Both the position numbers and the translations under genes were made by a program. From contig NC_067485.1 in assembly GCF_947179515.1 (NCBI RefSeq), positions 2,866,154-2,930,153 of the forward strand: 64,000 nucleotides of DNA, in the 5' to 3' direction. This document shows positions 21,432 to 33,006 of this stretch, piece after piece. Position 1 is the first letter of the stretch. Each line of letters starts with the position of its first letter. The notes under the pieces are model-generated. The model saw only the letters and a program-made list of their open reading frames with translations. It was not told where the DNA came from and did not search any database. The stretch comes from Apodemus sylvaticus (lineage: Eukaryota; Chordata; Mammalia; Rodentia; Muridae).

Positions 21432-23505
21432 CTCTGTGAAATTAACATATATCTAGCTTTGGATAATGCTAAAAGAGGAGCCAACCTAGAAGAGATTTTT
21501 TTATTCCACTTATGCTGTTATCCTTAACTCTTTTTTAGGTTCTCACCTAAAGATGCACCTCAGATGCATGGTTAGCATACTACTTACTGGTAGGTGTTTT
21601 AGAGGTAGTCCCTCCCTCAGCTAAACTCTATTGGGCGTGACTTGCCATTTTCTTATTAGAAAATCCTTTACGTCAGCGACTCTACTCTTCTTATCACAGC
21701 TTAAATTTGTAATGCTACCCAGATTTTGAGATGGAGTTTACAACCGTCTCAAAATTAACTCCAAATGGATCTTAAATGGCCAGGAAAACAATGTCTAGAA
21801 GATACCAGACAAAGGAGGCCTCTCTGAATTTTGCATCCTGCTAATGATGTTTCTATATACAAGCCCTTGTTCCAAATGGGTTGTGCAGATGCAACTCCTA
21901 TAAATGAAGTTATCCCGAGGCCACCACGGTGTACATCTAGTGGCTAAGACCACAGGGAACCTCACAGGTGCCCGCTAGCTTTCACCCAACCCTGGAGAGG
22001 GCCCCGTACTAAGACTCCCGCTTCTCAGACCACTGCTCCTTCAGGTTAGGGGCAGTGGTCCCATGCTCACCATGATGAGACTTAGTAGCTCGCCAGCACT
22101 CCACTAAAGCACTCAGCATCAAAGGTCAAAGCACGCCACATCAACCATCGGATTCGGCTCCACAAAGCTTCTGAATCTGCAACAGGAAACAAACACCCGG
22201 AAGAGCCCGCCTCTTCTTCTGATTGGATGGTTTTGCTGGAGGCCCTGATTGGCCAGTGAATCTTGAGCGACAAGAGCACTACCCTTAGAGTACACGGAAA
22301 GAAAGCCGTATAGGGTTTCCTGCTCCAGGGCTTCAGTCCAGGACTTGGTGCTTTTCAGATAGGCAAGATTTTTGTTTCAGTATTACCTTTGCCTGTCTAC
22401 GAACATCATATCTTTCTTTCCACCAGCACTCAGCATAAATATCTTCTCTGTCCTCTTCCTAATCCTCCTCCCCTCTTCCTCTGCCTCTTCCTCATGCTGC
22501 CACGGGACTGAAAATGCAACTGAGGCTTCATCCTCATAGCTTCAAGACAGAACTCACCCAGTCTGTTCATTGGGGCTCTGACCCTGCAAACAGATGGCTG
22601 GAACAGTGCTGAACTAATTGTACAGACCAAGCGTCCATGACCTTGATTTTTGCATCATTCTTGTTTCCAGAACCCACAAAACATGGATGGTCCTGCTGAG
22701 TTTGGCTTCTCAATTGGGATGGACCCCACTGCAGGTGGACCGCAGTTGTAGCAGGTTTTATCTGAAGTTGATTATTGGGACTAGGAATCACTTTGCCTAC
22801 TCCTTTCATTCATTGGAGGGTTAGAAGAGAAGAGTTATTCTTATGGCTACCTCTCAGATTTCATGTCCATAGCAAGGACCTTCCCCTTAATCTCTTTATA
22901 TTTCAAGTCATGGTCCTGTTTCAGCACTTGAGGGACAGCTGAAACTACCTGGGCTGTTCTTCTGTAAATCCCACAAATTTGCTTTCATTGCTACCCCACT
23001 TGTTGAGATTTTTCACTGTTGTTCTGAATGAGTCACTAGTAATAACCATCCTAAAGATTTATTATTCCATCTAAAAAAAATCCGCCCCTTGCTTTTCAAT
23101 TGTCTCTACTCAATATCCCAGGGCATGGTATATTGAAAAAGATTTTGGGCCAGAATATTACACAAATGACCGGTAGCTTACCTTTTCATGGAGTCTGTTT
23201 TCCACTAGAATCCTATGATGTTGATTTCCTTTGTATGCATTACTCTCAACACACCAATCTTCCTGGAGGACAGCTAATGAAGATGAACATAGCTTTCAAT
23301 GCCTTTTGCCATCTAAAGGAAATTTTCAATATTCCTTCAAAAGACAACATTCCCAGGTTCTGTCCAGCAGCAAAATCACTTTTTGCCTATTTTATTTTTT
23401 TACTTGCTTGTTAGAACTGTTAATGATTAAATCATCAAACCAAAAGTGTCTCAAATAACAAACAGATTTATTTGGTTGGTTCTGTCAGACCACATTCCAC
23501 TATTT
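21432..23505 (+). repeat. Duplicated unit A (plus orientation)
   Basis: Contains a segment like 26810-27140 (21540-21900), a promoter-like module (21900-22450) and a block like 11135-12157 (22495-23490). Its first 90 bases match 25012-25100 ('aatgctaaaagaggagcca'). No KRAB or finger exon is seen in it. Confidence 0.8.
22195..22445 (+). promoter_or_regulatory. Promoter-like module A with paired CCAAT boxes
   Basis: Two inverted CCAAT boxes (ATTGG at 22222 and 22248) are 26 bp apart, followed by 'ccagtgaatcttgagcgac' and 'tccaggacttggtgcttttcag'. The same order occurs in modules at 27.5, 30.8 and 34.5 kb. Paired CCAAT at this spacing is typical of NF-Y-bound TATA-less promoters. Promoter activity is inferred. 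Confidence 0.55.
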
Positions 23506-24050
23506 TGGGAGCTTAGGATAGAAACTCAAGCTAGAAAATAAAAGCAAAAACCGTGGGCAAACATTGTTTTATGACTTGCTCCCTTGCTTGGTCACTGTCT
23601 CACGCTCAACTCGCCCACTCATCCAGCCCAGGACCACTTTCTTAGGGATTCTTCCACACTCACTCAGAGGAAGAGCCTTCCCATATCAATTGTCAGTCAA
23701 GACAACATCTCACAAAGTTAGCAAACTCTTCTGATCATGAGAGGCCCTCAACTGATAATCCCTCAGATGTTTGTAGGCTCTGAAATGCTGTCAACTTAAG
23801 CAATTAGGAGACTGAGACAATAATATGTGAGAAAGTTGCAAACAAACTTGTTAACCATATTAGTCACTTAAGTAGTAAAAGTCCAACACTGATGAGTGTA
23901 AGACTGGAAAACAGATTTTCCAAGCAATGAGGAGAGGTAGTCCTTTCAGGTCAAGAAGAGAAAGCCTGTTTTTCTAATAGCCTAAAGATTTAGCTCTTCT
24001 AGAAATATGCTTTCCCCTAAGCTGGTGGTCACACAGCACACCATTAAAAG
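23506..24050. other. No recognised gene
   Basis: Unclear sequence, possibly old interspersed repeat at 23560-23720. No coding region is supported. Confidence 0.45.
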
Positions 24051-24625
24051 GTTAATTAAAACATCGAAAAAGAGCAGGCTATTCCTTGGCAGAGGGAATG
24101 GTATTCATAAAATACGTTTTGACCTTGCCCGTATGTGCACTGGTAGCTGCGAAGTCCTATAACCTGACACACATAGCTGCAGCCAGGGACCTGTGTCTTA
24201 AATATCTGAGCTAACTTAAGTATGTCAATCAGGACTGCACATATCAACATAGAATGGAAATTCGATACTCATTAGATCAACCTAATCTCTCCATATTGTA
24301 CATCCTCCAATCTCGTGTGTTTACATTAAATGCAAGAATTAACACATGCTAGGAAATTACAAAATCACCTAAGTCAATCAGGCCCTTCTTTACAACAGTG
24401 AGCCTTAAACCTGAGTTAGTCTGTGATCTAGCTATTGCCCACCCTGTTTCACTCTGAAGTATACCCAGGACACTGCTCCTCCTATTCTGGTCTGAGGGCA
24501 GAAGTCATGCTCTACATACAAATCCTTTCCCTGTTACTTCAATAGACAGTTCATTCCATGACTCAGACGAGTAATTTTAAAACTCTGTTGTGATAGTGCC
24601 CCTTAACTTAAGAATTTGGAAACTT

Positions 24626-24800
24626 GCTGGGCAGTGTGTGTGTGGGGTGCATTCCTTTAATCACAGCACTTGGGAGGCAGAGGCAGGCAGGTTTATGAGT
24701 TCAAGGCCATCCTGGTCTACAGAAAGGGTTCCAGGACAGCCAGAACTATCTATCTTCAAAAGATAGATACCCTGTCTTGAAAAACCCTATCTTGAAAAAA
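24626..24800 (+). mobile_element. B1 SINE (diverged)
   Basis: B1 core 'cacttgggaggcagaggcaggcagg', with an internal duplication near 'agatagataccctgtcttgaaaaaccctatcttg'. Confidence 0.9.
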
Positions 24801-25242
24801 AAATAATTTGGGAACTTTAATTAAGATGAAATCAAGGTCAGTGCCCTGGGAAACAACAGGTTTTTGGGGTCAGGGCCTTGTGAGGCAACATATAGCTTGT
24901 GTCAGAAACATTTTTGTAATAGGCTAAAGATATAGCTCTTCTAGAATTAATAGACCTTCCACTGGGTTGGGGGGTAGGTCACTCAACATACAATTAAAAG
25001 ATTAAATAAAAAAAAATCTCTGTAAATATAGCACTCACCTAGCTCTGGTTAATGCTAAAAGAGGAGCCAGGCTAGAAGACATTTTGCATTCCACACATGC
25101 TGTCCTCTTTACGTCTCTTTTAGGTTCTCATCCCAGGTTATACTGCCAACAATTTACAGATGGAGTGGAGACTACTGCTGGTCCAGCCACTTAGGCAGAT
25201 GGAGATTTACATAGCAAAGATATTCCAGAACTATTTGGTGTT

Positions 25243-25428
25243 TTTTAAAAAAGATTTATTTATTTATTATATGTAAGTATACTGTAGCTGTCTTCAGACA
25301 CTCCAGAAGAGGGCGTCAGATCTTGTTATGGATAGTTGTGAGCCACCATGTGGTTGCTGGGATTTGAACTCAGGACCCTCGGAAGAGCAGTTGGTGTTCT
25401 TAACCATGGAGCCATCACTCCAGCCCCA
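25243..25428 (-). mobile_element. B2 SINE
   Basis: Reverse B2 from the T/A tail 'agatttatttatttattatatg' to 'gagccatcactccagcccc'. It splits homology to the other palindrome arm. Confidence 0.95.
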
Positions 25429-25799
25429 GAATTATTTCTTAAGTATTCCAGTGTCCTGAAACAGCAGGTCATTCTGTAATAAAGGAGTTCTAAGTAGAAG
25501 TACTCAGAGGAAACCAAGATAGGAAAAGTGGAAGGTAGAAAGTTTAAAATGTGTTAAGGTGGCCAGGAGCTTAGGCTTGTGTTTAGTAATTTTAAGAACA
25601 GTAGCACGTAGGTTAGAGAGATGGCCCAACCACATGATGGCTCACGACCATCAGTACAGCTACAGTGTACTCATATGCATAAGATAAATAAAATTAATAT
25701 TTTAAAAAGGAAAGAATAGTAGCACTTATTCTACTTACAGGGTGAAAATGGAAAGAAAAGGGATATTTCCACTAAGATACTACCATAGGGGCGGTGCTA

Positions 25800-25970
25800 G
25801 AGAGATAGCTCAGCGGTTAAGAGCACTGACTGCTCTTCCAGAGCTCCTGAGTTCAATTCCCAGCAACCACATGGTGGCTCACAACCACTCATAATGAGAT
25901 CTGACGCCCTCTTCTGGTGCGTCTGAAGACAGCTACAGCGTACTTAGATATAATAATAAATGTCTGTAGG
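25800..25970 (+). mobile_element. B2 SINE (first tandem copy)
   Basis: B2 head 'tagagagatagctcagcggttaag' to 'gacagctacagcgtacttagatat'. Confidence 0.92.
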
Positions 25971-26166
25971 CCAGTGCAAGTGAGGCTACTGGGGTGAGCA
26001 ACCTTCATTCCCAGCAACCACATGGTGGCTCACAACCATCAGTATAGCTACAGCGTACTCATATGCATAAAATAAATAAAATAAAAAGGAAAGAATAGTA
26101 GCACTTATTCTACTTACAGGGTGAAGATGGAAAGAAAAGGAATATTTGCACTAAGAAACTACCATA

Positions 26167-26343
26167 GGGGCTAGAGAGATAGCTCAGTGGTTAAGAGCAC
26201 TGACTGCTCTTCCAGAAGTCCTAAGTTCAATTCCCAACAACCACACTGTGGCTCACAACCATCTGTAATGGAGATCGGATGCTCTCTTCTGGTGTGTCTG
26301 AAGACAGCAACACTGTACACTCATATATGAAATACATAAATAA
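26167..26343 (+). mobile_element. B2 SINE (second tandem copy)
   Basis: 'ggggctagagagatagctcagtgg' head to 'aaatacataaataaatcttg' tail. Confidence 0.93.
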
Positions 26344-26479
26344 ATCTTGAAAAAAGTAAAAATTCTACATAGAATTGGACCAACTAAGGAGGAATCTGAC
26401 CAAAAAAAATGCTGTTCAAGTGAAACACATGATATCTCACCAAAACACCTGGTCATGCCTACTGTGGCCTTGGCCCTGA

Positions 26480-27640
26480 TACAAATAAGCTCTATGAGGT
26501 AGGAAGTGCTGCATTCTTAGGATCTGAAGAAACTCCTCTCCAAGGAGCCTGGCCCCAGACCATTACCAGCACTCCCAATCATATGCCTGGTTTTAGAAAG
26601 AGTGCTCGGTGTTTTTTACCAATACCTCATGGTCTTAGGGAAAGTCTGAAAGCTTGATAGCTTCTTAGAGACCTGGCCTTTGATCTGGAGAAGGGCCTAG
26701 GCTGGTGGTTAATCAGGGTTGTCTCCTTTGTTTTGATCTGGAGCCACATTTCTGGACAATCCTGGTGAACAAACATGTATATTCTAATCCTAGCACCTAC
26801 ATTTCTAAGAGGTCTGGTTAGCATACTACTTACCTATAATGTGTTTTAGAGGCAATGCTCTCTTAGGTAAATTCTTTGTGGTGCGACTTACTATTTTCTA
26901 AGCACTGAAAAATCCCTTACATCATCGATCTTACTCGTCTCATCACAGCTTAATATCGGAGTGCTACCCAGCGCGTGAGATCGGGTTTACAACCGCCACA
27001 AAATTAACTCCAAATGGATCTTACACTTAATGTTAAATGTCAAGGGCACAACTTGTGAAATATACCAGAGACTGTAGCCTTTTTCCAATTCGGCATCCTG
27101 GCAAGAATATTTCTACACACAAGACCAAATGCTATGTGCAGATGCAGCTCCCATAATGAAGTTATTCAGATGCTACCGCAGAGCAAATCGAGTGGCTGGG
27201 ACCACAAGAAACCCCAGAAGTGACTGCATCTGGCCACTGGTTCCCACCCAGCACAGGGTAGGGCCCACCACCCCAGCTCCCGCTGGAAATCCCTCTGGTC
27301 CATCTACTCAGAGGCAGCAGTCATATGCTCACCATGTTGTGACTCAGGAGCTTGCACAGCAACAGAGAACAGAGCACATCAAGCCTTCAATTCCAGCCTA
27401 CAAAAATGGAGCCGAACCTGCAGCAAGGCACAAAGCACCCGGAAGAACCCTCCTCTTCTCCTGCTTGGAGGACCAGCCTGGAGGCCCTGATTGGCTAGTG
27501 ACTCTTGAGTGACATGAGCATCCGTCCTATGGGTTAGAGTGTATTGAAGGCACACACCATAGAGTTTCATTGCTCTGGATTCTTCCAGATCCAAAAAGAT
27601 TTGTGTTTCAGTAGCGCCTTGTGCCTGTCCTCCAATAGCT
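26480..27640 (+). repeat. Left inner palindrome arm, proximal part (unit B)
   Basis: Matches the reverse complement of 34440-35790: 26500-26640 ('tgcctggttttag', 'ataacctcatggt'-like) with 35640-35780, 26820-26860 with 35220-35260, 26990-27030 with 35040-35090, and the promoter-like module 27440-27590 with 34440-34600. Confidence 0.85.
27440..27600 (+). promoter_or_regulatory. Promoter-like module B1
   Basis: ATTGG at 27490 and CTTGG at 27464: the second box of the pair is mutated but the 26-bp spacing is kept. Followed by 'ctagtgactcttgagtgacatgagca' and a 'ttccagatccaaaaagat' segment. Confidence 0.5.
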
Positions 27641-27925
27641 GTATCTGGCCACTGGTTCCCACCAAGACAAGGGAAGTACCCACTACCCCAGCTTCAACTG
27701 CTCATCTCCCTGCTCTTTCAGGTTAGGGCCAGCAGTCACAGGCTCACCATAGAGCTGAGCCTCCAGCATGGCAGAAAGTACTGGGAAAAATTCTTCTGAT
27801 TGGCTTGCCTGGATTGGTCAGTAATTCTTGAGTGACATGAACACCTTAGGGTTAGAGTGTGCAGAAGGAACGTGGTAGAGAGTTTCAATGCCCAGGATTC
27901 TAGACCAGGAACTTTGAAAGTGATG
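27640..27925 (+). promoter_or_regulatory. Promoter-like module B2, tandem partial copy
   Basis: Repeats part of the preceding module: 'tatctggccactggttcccacc' at 27640 matches 27230, then two ATTGG boxes at 27799 and 27813 (spacing 14, a 12-bp deletion), then 'ggtcagtaattcttgagtgacatgaaca'. Confidence 0.5.
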
Positions 27926-28094
27926 TAGTCACAGCCCAGAAAGGGACAGGACAAACGGAAGTTGATAACTTCACTGCTTGGACAGTACTTAATATTAGGA
28001 ATGAACAGTGACGTAATTAATTTTTAGATGATTGATAAGACTTTGACTGGCCCGTTTTTAGGTCTACACACCAGGCAATCAAGAAATCTGAATA

Positions 28095-28244
28095 GCCGGG
28101 CAATAGTGGCGCACGCCTGTGATCCCAGCACTCCGGGAGGCAGAGGTAGGCGGATTTCTGAGTTCAAGGCCAGCCTGGTCTACAGAGTGAGTTCCAGGAC
28201 AGCCAGGGCTATACAGAGAAACCCTGTCTCGAAAAACCAAATCC

Positions 28245-28275
<31 letters not shown>

Positions 28276-28330
28276 CAAAAAAACAAACAAAAAAAACCAA
28301 AACAAAACAAAACAAAAAACCCCAAAAAGA
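28095..28330 (+). mobile_element. B1 SINE with long CAAAA tail
   Basis: GCCGGGCAATAGTGGCGCACGCC start; the tail has expanded into (CAAAA)n and A/C-rich sequence. Confidence 0.95.
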
Positions 28331-28562
28331 GAAACAAACAAACAAACCAGCTGAATTAAACATTGAACGTACTGTGAAACCAAGATACTACACTAGTCCT
28401 ACAAAATAGAAGATCTAGGTAATACAATGTGGCCAATTAACTCAGAGAAGGGGAGGGTGAACTGGGGGAAGAATTATGGGGAAGGGGTGACTGGGAGGAG
28501 GGCAGTGAGCAGGGTGAAAACTGAATAAATAAAAAGAAATCAATTTATTAAGGAGCAGGTGA

Positions 28563-28765
28563 GCCGGGCGGTGGTGGCGCACGCCTGTAATCCCAGCACT
28601 CTGGGAGGCAGAGGCAGGTGGATTTCTGAGCTCGAGGCCAGCCTGGTCTACAGAGTGAGTTCCAGGACAGCCAGGGCTACACAGAGAAACCCTGTCTCAA
28701 AAAACCAAATCCAAAAAACCAAAAAAAAAAAAAAAAAAAAAAAAAGAAAAAAGAAAAAAAAAAGA
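28563..28765 (+). mobile_element. B1 SINE, young-looking
   Basis: Near-consensus GCCGGGCGGTGGTGGCGCACGCC to 'aaaccctgtctc' and a long A tail. Confidence 0.96.
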
Positions 28766-29269
28766 GCAGGGAAGTACTTTTATAGTTAAGCTCAAGGCCT
28801 AGGTACATAGCTTGTGCTTTCAAAAGTAGAACGTTTTTCAGTTAGTAATATAGTTCACTATCACCCAGTTATCAGAACATACCAGGAACATTGGAAACCA
28901 TTTATGAATTTATGATGCGGAAATCACAAAATTATAAATAACAAGTCACAAAAGGAAGGTGACTTTAAAGTGGGACGAATTTTAACGTTAATTGGTAAAA
29001 GAAAGAAAAACTGGAATCTGCAAGCCTATCACAAATTCTGATTATTTCCTTTGTTTGAGACAGGGTCTTATTTAGATGCCCAGCTGACTTTGAATCACAA
29101 AGCACACTACATTGTATAATACATGTTAAAAAATATAATAGGTAGCAGTAGGTATCTAATCATATGCTTTTGAGAAAATATTTCTAGCACCACAATTTTC
29201 TGAAGAAGAGAGAGCTGAAAAGCCATTTGGTGTTGGTCTGGCTATTGGTAAGGAAGAATGATTTAGAAA
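28766..29269. other. No recognised feature
   Basis: A/T-rich sequence with no gene or clear repeat seen. Confidence 0.5.
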
Positions 29270-29967
29270 AAGTGTAGGGCATTCCCTAGCAGAGAGAATG
29301 GCATATGATAGTTTGATCTCGCCCCTGTGTGCAATGTTAGCTGCTGAGAGATGTAACCTAAGTCACAGCTGAAACTAATGGCATGCCTCTCAACACTCTG
29401 AGCTGAAGTAACTGTACAAGTGGATTGGACATATCTACAGAGGAGTTGCCTCTAGTTAGAAATTCAATATACACTGGGTCAAACTAACCTCCCAAAAGTG
29501 TACGAATTTGTATATGAATTTATGTGAGTTTGCCCATATTTGCTTGTGTAAAAGTCTTTCCTTCTGTGAGGGTGACTCTCTTCTCCTAGTTTAATGGAAG
29601 TTTATTGCTCCAAACTTCCCTCAAGCCTACCATGTGAGAGGCATCTGGACAAGAGGGAAACGTTCTAGAAATTAGCCCTTTACTTAATTACCCGATTCCC
29701 TTTCTTAGAGAACTTTCATAGGAAACGTTTTAGGAGAACTTAGAAATAAAGATTAAAATTACGTTTAAAATTGCTCCACTTCTCTTCCTGTGACTTCAAC
29801 TAGCAGGCTGTAAGTTAGAGCAGCCAGGCTTCCGAGGAGATAGAACAAAAGCTACTCAATCCCCTGCGGTTTTAAGACAAGGTGCTAAATACCAGAGCTT
29901 CCTTCCTCTGAAGAACTCTGGCAGCTCAGCTACAGCTAGCTGCAAAGCCTCTAGGACTTAAGACAGG
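29270..29967 (+). repeat. Unit C, distal part
   Basis: Resembles 24070-24310 in the same direction ('gcattccctagcagagagaatggcat', then the 'gtgtgcaatgttagctgctgagag' and 'aattcaatatacactgggtcaa' segments). More diverged than the inner palindrome pair. Confidence 0.7.
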
Positions 29968-29977
29968 TAAAAGTCTT

Positions 29978-30478
29978 TTTTTTTTTTCTTCATTCTTTTT
30001 TTTTTATTCGATATAATTTATTTACATTTCAAATGATTTCCCCTTTTCTAGCCCCCCCCCACTCCCCGAAAGTCCCGTAAGCCCCCTTCTCTTCCCCTGT
30101 CCTCCCTCCCACCCCTTCCCAGTTCCCCCTTCTGGTTTTGCCAAATACTGTTTCACTGAGTCTTTCCAGAACCAGGGACCACTCCTGCTTTCTTCTTGTA
30201 TCTCATTTGATGTGTGGATTATGTTTTGGGTATTCAGTTTTCTAGGTTAATAACCACTTATTAGTGAGTGCATACCATGATTCACCTTTTGAGTCTGGGT
30301 TACCTCACGTAGTATGATGTTCTCTAGCTCCATCCATTTGCCTAAGAATTTCATGAATTCATTGTTTCTAATGGCTGAATAGTACTCCATTGTGTAGATA
30401 TACCACATTTTTTGTATCCACTCTTCTGTTGAGGGATACCTGGGTTCTTTCCAGCATCTGGCAATTATAAATAGGGCT
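29978..30478 (-). mobile_element. L1 3' end insertion with target-site duplication
   Basis: Reverse, 5'-truncated mouse L1: poly(T) at the left, 3' UTR complement, then the ORF2 C-terminal region. Flanked by 'taaaagtctt' at 29968-29977 and 30479-30488. Confidence 0.95.
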
Positions 30479-30488
30479 TAAAAGTCTT

Positions 30489-31240
30489 AATACTAAACAG
30501 CAACCCTAAATATCTCTGAAGACCAAGTCATGCCCCCCCCCCCCCAGACACGCTTCCCCCTCCTCTGCATCCAGAGAAACCAAGAAGGGCCAGGGCTGGT
30601 CCCCTGCATCCCACCACCCTAAGGCAGCTTAGCCCTCTGCTCCTTCCGGCTAAGGCAGTGGTCACATGTTCACCCTGCTGCCACTTTGTAGATTGCTGGC
30701 AATTTGCTAAGGCACCTGGCCGCAGAGATCAAAACACTTCAGACCATTCAAGCCGGCTCAGCAAAGGGGATACCCGGAAGAACACGCCACTACGTCTATT
30801 GGAGGGACTGCCTGGAGGCTCTGATTGGCTAGTGAATCTTGACTGACATGAGTACCGCCCTTAGCATTAGACTGCACTGAAGGCACACAGTAAAGGATTT
30901 CCTGGCCCAGGGTTCTAGTCCAGGAGCTGACCCTTTTCAGATCTGCAAGACTTTTGTTTCAGTCCTGTCCTCCCATAGTCTATCTTTCTGTCTTCCAGAA
31001 CTCAGCAGGAATTTCTTCTTTCTGCTCCTCCATGGCCGCTGGTCCTCCTCCTCCTCGCTCCCTCCCCCTCTTCCTCGGAGGAATCAAGATCCATACTTTG
31101 CATAGCACATTATTCACCTTGGAGCAGAGTGAACTATAGCTTCTAGGGATATTAACAATTAAAGAGAGATTTTAGGACACAAAATGTGATGTTTGTTTCT
31201 CTGATTTTACACTGACATCAGGAAAACTGCAGTTAGTACT
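30489..31240 (+). repeat. Unit C, proximal part
   Basis: Reverse complement of 33885-34900 in colinear order; the 31090-31240 end ('aattaaagagagattttaggacacaaaat') pairs with 33945-34050. Confidence 0.85.
30770..30990 (+). promoter_or_regulatory. Promoter-like module C with paired CCAAT boxes
   Basis: ATTGG at 30798 and 30824, 26 bp apart, then 'ctagtgaatcttgactgacatgag' and 'ttctagtccaggagctgaccc'. The best preserved plus-strand copy. No zinc-finger or KRAB exon follows on the plus strand in this window. Confidence 0.58.
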
Positions 31241-31316
31241 CAACTGCTACACATGAGACTAAACAACCCTGGAAGAAAAGCAGGGAATGGATGCCAATCA
31301 CTATAGATCGCTATTG

Positions 31317-31478
31317 GTTTTTTTGTTTTGTTTTGTTTTTTCGAGACAGGGTTTCTCTGTATAGCCATGGCTGTCCTGGAATTCACTGTGTAGACCAGGC
31401 TGGTCTTGAACTCAGAAATCCGCCTGCCTCTGCCTCCCAAGTGCTGTGATTACAGGCATGCACCACCACACCCGACTT
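31317..31478 (-). mobile_element. B1 SINE
   Basis: Reverse B1: T-rich head, 'gagacagggtttctctgtatagcc', ending 'accaccacacccgac'. Confidence 0.95.
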
Positions 31479-31699
31479 GGATCACTATTGTTAGACAGCA
31501 GCACATCTTCCTCCTATTTTACCTTCCTATTTTTCTGTTTAGAATAGAAACCTAGACTGGTTCATCCTATGTAGTTTTGAATTCTTTCTATATCAGGTGT
31601 ATGGAAGACAGTGGTACAGCTCTTCTAGGCTGGGATTTGACAGATCAGAGAAAAGGAAAATTACATATCCATATATGTAATTTCTAGATATCTAGATAT

Positions 31700-32400
31700 G
31701 TGTATCACTGTGCCTGGTTATTTGGCTTCCATTTCATGTAGTTGGTCATTAGAGTTACAGGATGAACAGTTATACTGAAGTATAGAATCAGCTACTATTT
31801 ATCTCTGTGAGCCTGGGTTTTGCCATCTATAGAAAAAGGAACGAATTCTTCCCTAGTTCTTGCGTGAGTGTTAACAGATGCCGTGAAAAAGCAAAACAAT
31901 ATTACTTGTGGTTGGAAGACGGTGAGGCAGGAGGGGTGTGTTCAATGGGAGCCTTCTTCTGTTACTTGAGTTAGGTCCTAACTTGAGTTAGGACCGCTGC
32001 CTAATCTCTGATGTCTTCACACAACCTATTCCACATACTATATTCTAGATGAGTCAGAAATTAATAGTGAGATGTTTCTTTAAAATAAAACAATAATAAC
32101 AAAAAGAACAGAAATAATAAAAAAGAACAAAAGAAGAATATTAATGAAAATTGAAAATATATTAACATATTTAGTGTGACTAATTTGGAACACTGATGAC
32201 AATATGAAGTAACTAATCCATTCTTGAGGACCTAACATGATTTTATATGCACTACTTAGTAATATAACCAATCCACATAATGACTATGCCCCCGTCTATA
32301 AGTGCCTTCCTGATTTTCAGCTCTATTCTCTCCTGTAAAGTATTCAGATGATGATGAAACCTTTATTCAGCAGAGAAGAGCTCATCTGGAGGAATCAGTC
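31700..32400 (+). repeat. Diverged copy of 970-1400
   Basis: 'ctgtgagcctgggttttgccatctatag' at 31805 parallels 'ctgtgagcctcagttttaccatctatag' at 1045, and 'cctaacttgagttaggac' parallels the area near 1200. Part of the repeating unit; no gene. 31975-31996 holds a small near-direct repeat 'gagttaggtcctaactt'/'gagttaggacc'. Confidence 0.65.
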
Positions 32401-32485
32401 TTTTTCCAGCTGCAATTCCAGGGAAAGTCTAATTGAATGGGATAGACTGTTTTGAAGGAAGTTGGGACTTTTCAGAGTCCATAGT

Positions 32486-33006
32486 TGAGGCAGCAAGCAG
32501 ACTTAGAGCCGGACAAGCTTGAAGCAAGGTTGTGGCTGAGTCATTCCACAAACAGACCGGCCATAAAAGATAAGGGTCATGCCTGGGCAATCTCCTATGG
32601 GTCAGACACCATCTGGACTGGAGTCTCCTGTCTCCTGTCCCTTGGATGCAGTTTACTAATGTCAAAGTGACCTTCCTGCTAACAAAAATAAACCACCCTC
32701 CTACATTGCTGATGGCCTGATCTGCATGTATGCCAAAAAGCCCACCCTGCGCACCAGAATCCCCTACCAATGTTTGAATCAGCAAGTCATGTGTAACCGC
32801 GCCAAAACCCCCTGACTTTTCCTATATAAACCCCTAACTTTTGAGCCTCAGGGTCGATTCCTCTGTCTCCTGTGTGAGATAAGTGTAGGCCTGGAGCTCT
32901 GATAATAAACTGCCTCATTCGTTTGCATCAAGTCAGTCTCTCGCGTTTCCTTGGTGTACGCTATCCCGAGAATGGAGTGGGGGTCTCCCCAAAAGGAGGT
33001 CCTACA
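32486..33006 (+). mobile_element. Solo LTR, gammaretrovirus-like
   Basis: Plus-oriented LTR with a TATA box (CTATATAAAC near 32823), a poly(A) signal AATAAA near 32903 and a U5 end 'tctctcgcgtttccttggtg' to 'aggtcctaca'. U5 resembles gammaretroviral-class (ERV1) LTRs. No internal viral genes lie beside it. The 5' boundary is uncertain and no clear target-site duplication was seen. Confidence 0.72.

Larger units (their letters stand above)
24050..25460 (+). repeat. Left inner palindrome arm, distal part
   Basis: Matches the reverse complement of 36800-37830. Examples: 24120-24190 with 37740-37820 ('gcccgtatgtgcac' against 'catatgggcaagg'), 24420-24560 with 37370-37500, and 25130-25240 with 36870-36995. 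Interrupted by a B1 (24626-24800) and a B2 (25243-25428). Confidence 0.85.
25630..26345 (+). repeat. 388-bp tandem duplication including B2 SINEs
   Basis: The phrase 'accatcagta' starts at 25647 and 26035, 388 bp apart. Each copy holds a B2 3' piece, a unique stretch ('aaagaatagtagcacttattctacttacagggtga') and a full B2 (25800-25970 and 26167-26343). Confidence 0.9.

Noticed and set aside
27129..27512. 127-codon open frame in unit B
   Set aside because: Overlaps the duplicated promoter-like module; the frame is not kept in the other copies.
28028..28383. Open frames over SINE sequence, also seen at 7563, 18589, 28559, 34028, 49961 and 57690
   Set aside because: Standard readings of B1 elements and their tails.
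32429..32785. 118-codon minus-strand open frame
   Set aside because: Antisense to a solo LTR; no retroviral protein signature.
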